Of a stretch of DNA of 64,000 nucleotides, positions 55,901-64,000 are shown one piece after another. Position numbers and translations under genes: made by a program. Origin of the DNA: Colwellia ponticola (GTDB taxonomy: Bacteria; Pseudomonadota; Gammaproteobacteria; Enterobacterales; Alteromonadaceae); the NCBI RefSeq assembly GCF_005885605.1, contig NZ_SZVP01000007.1, positions 89,389 through 153,388 of the forward strand, read 5' to 3'. The notes beneath the pieces were generated by a model. That model did no database searches and was not told the origin of the DNA. It saw only the letters and a program-made list of their open reading frames with translations. Each line of letters starts with the position of its first letter. The stretch's first letter is position 1.

Positions 55901-58900
55901 TGATAAAAAATATGATGTGGAGAGCTAAAATATGGATGAGTTAAAACTATATACTTACATCGCAGTATTTAGCACATTTGCTTTATATTTTGCTATTGCT
56001 TGGTGGGCTCGTGCGGGTTCAACCAGTGATTTCTATGTAGCGGGTGGCGGCGTAACCCCATTACAAAATGGTATGGCGATTGGCGCCGATTGGATGAGTG
56101 CTGCGTCATTTATTTCAATGGCTGGTTTAATTGCCTTCTTAGGTTACGGTGGCTCAGTATTCTTAATGGGTTGGACCGGTGGTTATGTATTACTTGCTAT
56201 GTTATTAGCGCCTTACATGCGTAAACACGGTAAATTTACCGTACCTGAGTTTATCTTCGATCGTTATTATTCAAAAACAGCACGTATTGTTGCGGTAGCT
56301 TGTTTAATCATCGCGTCATTAACTTACATCATTGGTCAAATGAAAGGTGTAGGTGTTGCTTTCTCTCGCTTCTTAGAAGTTGATTACGGTTTAGGCTTAG
56401 GCATCGGTATGTTCGTTGTGTGGGTATACGCTGTACTAGGTGGTATGAAAGGTATTACTTATACGCAAATCGCTCAGTATGTAGTAATGATTTTTGCTTA
56501 CACTATCCCTGCGGTATTTATTTCATTACAACTTACCGGCAACCCAATTCCACAATTAGGTTTAGGTAGTACCTTAGCTGATGGTAGTGGTGTTTATTTA
56601 CTTGATAAGTTAGATATGGTTGTTACTGATTTAGGCTTTAAAGAGTACACCACTGATAACTTAGGTGGCACGTTAAATATGTTCGCTTATACTATGTCAT
56701 TGATGATTGGTACGGCAGGTTTACCGCACGTAATTATGCGCTTCTTTACTGTTCCTTCAGTACAAGCAGCACGTTCTTCAGCAGGTTATGCTTTAGTTTG
56801 TATCGCTTTGCTTTACACAGTTGCTCCAGCTGTTGGTGCCATGGCTCGTTTAAACCTAATGCAAACTATTGAACCTGTAGCCGGTCAAAACCTTGAGTAT
56901 GCTGAGCGTCCACAATGGTTTAAAGATTGGGAAACAACAGGTCTATTACAGTTTGAAGATAAAAACGGTGATGGTAAAATTCAGTACACTGCTGATGCCA
57001 CAACCAATGAAATGGTTAAAGTTGACCGTGACATTATGGTACTAGCTAACCCTGCTATTGCTAACTTACCAAACTGGGTTATTGCGTTAGTTGCTGCCGG
57101 TGGTTTAGCCGCGGCACTGTCAACAGCAGCCGGTTTATTATTGGCAATATCGTCCTCTATCTCGCATGACTTAATGAAAGGGGTGTTAACGCCTGACATG
57201 TCAGAAAAGAGTGAGTTGTTTGCTGGGCGAGTGGTAATGACAATTGCCATCTTAATATCAGGTTACCTCGGGTTAAATCCTCCAGGTTTCGCCGCCGGTA
57301 CGGTTGCCTTAGCCTTTGGTTTAGCAGCATCAAGTATCTTCCCAGCATTAATGATGGGTATCTTCTCAAGAAAAATGAGTGGTAAAGCAGCGGTTGCCGG
57401 TATGTGTGCTGGTATTGGTGTGACTATGTTATACGTGTTCCAACACAAAGGTATTATGTTTATCCCAGGAACTTCGTTCTTAGGTGACATGGGTCCAGAT
57501 TGGTTCTTCGGTATTTCTCCTAACGCTTTTGGTGCAGTAGGTGCATTAGTTAACTTTGGTGTCGCTTTCATCGTGCTTCAGTTTACTGGTCCAGCTCCAG
57601 CTCATATTGTCGCTATGGTAGAAAACATGCGTATCCCAGGTGCTGTTAGCGCAGCACACGACCACTAGTTATCACTTGCTAGCAAACATTAGGTTGAATA
57701 AATAGTCAACTTAGTAAAAAAATAAAAGGCTAGACGATATGCTCGTCTAGCCTTTTTTGTTAAGCTCAACGATAACACCTAATCTAGTTTTAGCTCATTC
57801 ACTTCGATTAACGGTGTAATACTCGCTCTACCTAATCAAAAGTCATTTAATCAATAAGTACTAAGAAGATAATACTATGAATAAACACGTCAAACTTGCC
57901 TTTATGGTGGCACCTATTCTTGCCATTGTTGGTTTTATTGCTGCCGATTTTTATAAGGAAAGTGAAGCCGCAAAAGATAAAATAGTACAACTCGTAACAC
58001 AGGGGCACTGTGATATTGTCAATAAAAGCTGTGTACTTGTTTCGGGTGAATTTAAAGTCAATGTTTCTGATGAAGCCGGCGTTACCGAGGTGAATTCAAC
58101 CTTTCCGCTAGATAGTGCGACACTATTTTTAGTCGATAAAAATAATAAGATGACGCCTTACCCGTTAGGGATGATAAAAAATCCTTATTATTGGCGTAAC
58201 AATACTCCTTTAGGTCAGTTGTTAGCTAATAAAGGTGCTAGCCAGAAATTACGGTTAATTGCTAAAATTAAGGGTGGTCAATATATTAGTGAGTTTTCTT
58301 CACAAACGGTGAAATAAGCTCGCTAGTGGTAAAAGGAGATAATCTCTCGAGGTTAACCGTTGTTTGAGCTTAAAGGCTCTTAGTTGGCTTCTTTGGGCAG
58401 TATTCGTAGGTCATTTTTTATAGCGTTATTGCCTTCTTGTGTGGAACAACCACAGTAAAAGACAGCGCTGGTATAAATACCCAACAAAAAGCTGAAAAAA
58501 CAATCTCCCAAGAGCAACAGCCTCTAGTAAAGGCACTACAAACTTGGTTACAATACCAACCCTTACAATGCTCAATGAATGGATTTATCATGTCACTTTC
58601 TGTTGTTATTCTTGCCGCGGGTAAAGGTACCCGTATGCGTTCTTCCTTACCCAAAGTTTTACATAGTGTTGCTGATAAACCTATGGTGAGTCACGTTATC
58701 GATAGTGCTCGTCAACTCGGCGCGAACAATATTTATGTGGTTTATGGTTTTGGCGGTGATGTCTTACAGCAGCGCATTAACGGCGATGACTTAACCTTTG
58801 TTGAGCAAAAAGAACAGTTAGGCACCGGTCATGCGGTTGATCAAGCATCGCCTTTTTTAAAGGACGATGAAAATGTACTGGTGCTTTACGGTGATGTGCC

Positions 58901-61900
58901 ATTAACTAAAGTCTCCACCTTAGAAAGCTTATTAGCGGCGAAACCTGATAATGGTATGGCGTTGCTAACGGTTAACCTAGCTAACCCTATGGGCTATGGC
59001 CGTATTGTGCGCCAAGAAATTTCCGGACAGCAGCAAGTGGTCGGTATTATTGAACAAAAAGATGCTAGTGCAGAGCAGCTGAAAATTAAGGAAGCGAATA
59101 CGGGTATTTTACTTGCTAATGGCGGCGATTTAAAACGTTGGTTAAGTCACTTATCAAGTGATAATGCCCAAGGTGAATATTACCTTACCGATATTATAGC
59201 TTCAGCCCACAGTGAGGGTAAGGTCATTGCAACCGCCCATCCAGAGACTGAAATAGAAGTTGAAGGCGCTAATAATCGTGTACAGCTAGCCACCTTAGAG
59301 CGTGCTTATCAAGCGCGTATTGCCCAAGAGTTAATGCTTGCTGGCGCCAGTTTACGCGATCCAGCACGTATTGATGTGCGTGGTAACTTAACCACAGGCA
59401 CAGAAGTAACTATTGATATTAACTGTATTTTTCAAGGTAAAGTAACACTAGCCGATAACGTAATTATTGGTGCTAACTGCATTATTATTAATAGTATTAT
59501 TGGCGAAAATGTTGAAATTAAGCCAAACAGTATTATTGAAGATGCGGTAATTGAAGCGGATTGCTCAGTGGGGCCTTTTGCTCGCATTCGCCCAGGTTCA
59601 GTCATGAAGCAAGATTCGCATATTGGTAACTTTGTTGAAATGAAAAAAACCACTTTAGGTGCAGGCAGTAAAGCGGGGCATTTAAGTTACCTTGGTAATG
59701 CACAAATTGGTACTAACGTTAACATTGGCGCAGGTACCATTACCTGTAATTACGATGGTGTAAACAAATCAACCACGGAAATTGGTGATAATGCTTTTAT
59801 TGGTTCTAATAGTTCATTGGTCGCTCCGGTAATTATTGGTAACTCAGCGACTATTGGTGCCGGCTCGGTTATCACTAAGCCAGTAGAAGAAAGTGGCTTA
59901 GGACTTGGTCGCGCTAAACAGCGTAACGTTACGGGTTGGCAGCGACCAGTAAAAAGAGCTAATTAGCTAAATACTTTTTACTAAGGCGCTATAAAAATAG
60001 CGCCTTTTTTTAGCGTTAAATTTAACTAAAAATTGCAATAGCTTTCGGTATGAAACATAATACCGCAATAGTGAAACTAAACTGCCTAGTAAGTTGCATA
60101 GTTCGAAACTATTCATATACATTAACCTTCTATAAGTTAACCAGTAATTCCCATGTCGAAACGAAATACTCAACAGCGTCGCTATAATATAATTGCCGAC
60201 TTAAATGCCCAAGGCGAAGTGAGCGTAGATAGCTTAGCTAAGCAATTTGAAACCTCAGCAGTGACTATCAGAAAAGACCTTGCAGCCCTTGAAAATAGTG
60301 GCTTATTACTTAGACGTTATGGTGGGGCAGTTGCCCTACCTACAGAAATTAGTGCCGCGAAGGCTGAGCAACTGTCTCAACAAAAGTTACATATTGCTAA
60401 AAAAGCCGCTATGCTGGTGCATGATAATAACCGTATTATTATTGACAGTGGTCGCACTACCTCTGCTTTAGTCAGTGAATTAGCGAATAAGAAAGGCTTA
60501 GTTATCATGACTAATGCACTGAGTATTGCGAATGAGGTTCATGCACTAGAAAATGAACCAACACTATTAATGAGTGGTGGTACCTGGGATCCCAACTCTG
60601 AAGCGTTTCAAGGACAAGTTGCTGAACAAGTACTACGCTCGTATGATTTTGACCAGCTCTTTATTGGTGCTGATGGTATTGATATTAACCGTGGTACCAC
60701 AACCTTTAATGAATTAATTGGCTTAAGTCGTGTTATGGCTGAAGTGGCTAGCGAAGTTATCGTGATGGTTGAATCAGCAAAAATAATGAAAAAAATACCT
60801 AATTTAGAACTGACTTGGCAGCAAATTCATACCGTGATCACCGATGATGGTCTCCCTGAAGAAGTACGCACAGCCCTCACTGAGCAAGGCGTAAAATTAA
60901 TTATCGCTAAAGGTTAACCTTTAGCGGATTATTCAAGTTAGTTAAGTTAAAACAACGTAATACGTAAAAATACGTAATCAGATAAAAAGGAATAAATATT
61001 ATGTGTGGCATAGTCGGTGCAGTAGCTCAACGTGATGTAGCAGATATTTTAGTAGAAGGGTTAAAGCGATTAGAGTATCGCGGCTATGACTCTGCGGGCG
61101 TTGCCATTACTAATAACAATAATGAACTATTAACCGCAAAACGCTTAGGTAAAGTCCAAGAGCTTGCTCAAGCACTAATAGAAACACCGTTAACTGGTGG
61201 TACAGGCATAGCTCACACACGCTGGGCAACACATGGCGCACCAAGTGAGGTTAATGCTCACCCACATGTATCTAATAGCACCATTGCAGTTGTACACAAC
61301 GGTATTATTGAAAACCATGAAGCGCTACGTAGTCGATTACAAGGCTTAGGTTATGAGTTTTTATCGCAAACGGATACCGAAGTTATTACTCATCTAGTTC
61401 ATCATGAATTAAAAAGTAGTGATAGTTTGTTGTCTGCAGTACAAAAGACCGTTAAACAACTTGAAGGCGCTTACGGTACGGTAGTCATGGATAGCCGTGA
61501 TAAAGACAACCTTATAGTTGCTCGCTCTGGTAGCCCATTAGTGATTGGCTATGGCGTAGGTGAAAACTTTATCGCTTCAGACATTATGGCGTTATTACCG
61601 GTAACGCGTAAATTCTCTTACCTTGAAGAAGGTGATGTTGCGCAAATTAGTCGCTTTAACGTTAGCGTATTTGATAGTAACGGCAAGCCAGTTGAGCGTG
61701 AAGCGAAAGAGGCTAATGTGTCACACGACAGTGGTGATAAAGGTGAATACCGTCACTACATGCTAAAAGAAACTTACGAGCAACCTACCGCTATTCGCAA
61801 CACCTTAGACGGGCGCTTAGTGGCCGGCAAGCTAGATATTAATACCTTTGGCGAAGGCGCTGATGAGATATTTAAAAATGTTGAACATGTACAAATAATT

Positions 61901-64000
61901 GCTTGTGGTACTAGTTACCATTCAGGCATGGTTGCGCGTTACTGGTTAGAAGAGCTTGCCGGTGTTTCTTGTAATATTGAGATTGCTAGTGAGTTTAGAT
62001 ACCGTAAATCATTTGTCCCGAAAAACTCATTATTAGTGACTATTTCACAATCAGGCGAAACAGCAGATACCCTTGCGGCTTTACGTTTAGCCAAAGAAAT
62101 TGGTTATCAATCAAGCTTAGTGATTTGTAATGTGCCCGGTTCATCGTTAGTGCGTGAATCTGACCTTGCTTTTATGACTAAAGCGGGCGCTGAAATTGGC
62201 GTAGCATCAACGAAAGCCTTTACTACCCAGTTAGTTGGCTTATTAATGATGACCTTAGCGATTGGTAAACATCATGGTATGTCTGATGAAAAACAAGCTG
62301 AAATTACGCAGTCATTAATGTCACTGCCGGCAAAGCTTGATGAAGTATTGGCACTGGCTTCGTCAATTGAAGACTTAGCCGAAGATTTTGCGGACAAACA
62401 TCATGCGTTATTTTTAGGGCGTGGCGATCAATACCCTATCGCAATGGAAGGCGCATTAAAGCTAAAAGAGATTTCTTATATTCACGCCGAAGCTTATGCA
62501 GCCGGTGAGCTAAAACATGGTCCGTTAGCGCTGATAGATGCTGAAATGCCGGTTATTGTTGTTGCACCAAAAAATGACTTAATTGAAAAACTGAAATCAA
62601 ATGTTGAAGAAGTACGCGCCCGTGGTGGTTTAATGTATGTTTTTGCTGATAGCGACGCACACTTTGCTAGCGACGACACCATGAAAGTGATTGATGTACC
62701 TATATGTGATGATATTATCGCCCCTATTGTGTACACCTTACCTTTACAACTGCTTTCTTATTATGTGGCAATAATCAAAGGTACTGACGTTGACCAACCA
62801 CGCAATTTGGCAAAAAGTGTCACTGTCGAATAAGTTATTAATAAAATTAATTTTTTTTGTCGCAGGACAATAAAGATTGAAACTAAACAATAAAGATTAA
62901 AACTTAACAATAAAGTTGAAAACTTTTTAAATCCGGTTAAACTGACTAAAAGTTAACCGGATTTTTTTATGGCAAAATCAAAGTACCTCCTAACTGAAAA
63001 GCAAATCACAAAACGCATTAAAGAAGGACGTGGTACAGGAAGGGTTTCTAACTACAAGCCGTGGCTGTATGTTAATGAAGTTCCATCGGAAGGTCGATCT
63101 CAGCGAGTCTATTCTCATCTTACTGGTCGGATTCACCATGTGTTATCAGATCTTGAGTTCGCAGTATTTCTCCTTCTAGATCATAATCCTGCCGTAACTG
63201 ATATTCGTGAGCAGTTCCCACTAAATCGGGATGACACTCTTAGTATATCTAAAGAAAATCAGCTTTGGCATCCTTCGCAAGGGGGGGTAAACCTTGTGAT
63301 GTCTTCAGACTTTTTGGTCAATTCATCATCTAGGACTCAGTCCAAGTTTGCTATCCAAGCAAAGTATTCAGAAGCCCTAAAAGATCCAAGAACCGTTGAA
63401 AAACTTGAAATTGAGCGGCGATATTGGAAACTAAAAAAAATTCCGTGGTTCCTCGTAACAGAAAAAGAGATAGATAAAGTCGTCGTATCTAATATTGAGT
63501 GGCTTTATGGAGTTAAGGGGTATTTTGATGAAATCATCACCGACGAGTTGATACGACTATTCGAAAATATGAAATCTTACTTTGGACGTTATCCAGACAG
63601 GAAAATCGTCGATATTTGTAAAGAGTATGACAAGGCTTACGGGCATGATTTAGGTTATTCCTTGTATGATCTTCGATTGATGTGTGCCGCTAGACTTATC
63701 ACGTTTGATATTCGTTACGCATTTCATAGTTTGAAAGCAAAAGATATTGCGTTTAGAAGTGTGTCTTTAAGTGAGGGATATAACTATGTGGCAAGTTAAT
63801 GAAACCATTGCATTTGATGGTAAGTCCTATCGAGTACTTTTTATTGAAAATAGCTATTTTTATTGGTTTGCTATTGATGATAATAAAGGTTTCCCAGAAA
63901 TTGCGTATTCTCATGACTTTGATCACCGATTCTCATCAGCTTTGATCACTTGATTTACCATTTTGTAGAGCCATTCTTAAACTAACTTAACTGATCATCA

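Overview
The window looks like a chromosomal segment of a marine gammaproteobacterium of the order Alteromonadales. The low G+C, protein sequences and gene orders point to Colwellia or a close relative in Colwelliaceae; this is inference from the proteins, not a database match. Nearly everything is ordinary chromosome. The unusual material is a set of repeats that fills many gaps between genes, and a Tn7-like transposon end at the right edge.

Layout. 1-7.1 kb is the end of a surface-polysaccharide locus: a partial ATP-grasp protein, a GNAT/FemAB-like transferase, manC (GDP-mannose supply), an acyltransferase-3 protein, and an MBOAT plus SGNH-like pair that resembles alginate-type O-acetylation. 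7.2-11.7 kb carries a 3-methyladenine glycosylase, prlC and gor. 11.7-13.1 kb is an active-looking REP/RAYT element surrounded by tandem copies of its own repeats. 13-18.6 kb holds a DUF4399 gene and a heavy-metal RND efflux operon with a His-rich leader protein. polA follows, preceded by a gene-free region with two consensus DnaA boxes. 22-27.8 kb is a cassette (BenE-type transporter, divergent XRE-cupin regulator, one frameshifted unknown gene) bracketed by two copies of a complex repeat array. 27.8-35.1 kb is the conserved recG-trmH-ridA-spoT-rpoZ-gmk block, all on the minus strand, with a repeat array splitting gmk from rpoZ.

35.3-41 kb carries an aminotransferase, a DUF445 protein, greB, an internally deleted RAYT derivative and tex. 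Between tex and the next gene lies the most interesting candidate: a -35/-10 promoter with a Fur box over the -10, a strong hairpin, and a Rho-independent terminator, with no ORF. This is what a Fur-repressed, RyhB-type small RNA should look like. 41.3-50.8 kb has two chemoreceptors, a porin, a TonB-dependent receptor with its own perfect Fur box, and an S9 peptidase. 51-57.7 kb has an M17 aminopeptidase and a divergent unit around an acetate-type sodium symporter (DUF4212 plus SSS; DUF294-CBS regulator plus DnaQ-like exonuclease). 57.9-62.8 kb is glmU, a DeoR regulator and glmS, the amino-sugar supply genes.

At 62858, 24 bp after the glmS stop, a Tn7-type right end begins with three TnsB-site repeats, a terminator-like hairpin and a catalytically intact tnsA. 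The tnsB frame stops after 55 codons, so the visible part of the transposon appears damaged. No tRNA, rRNA or CRISPR array was seen.
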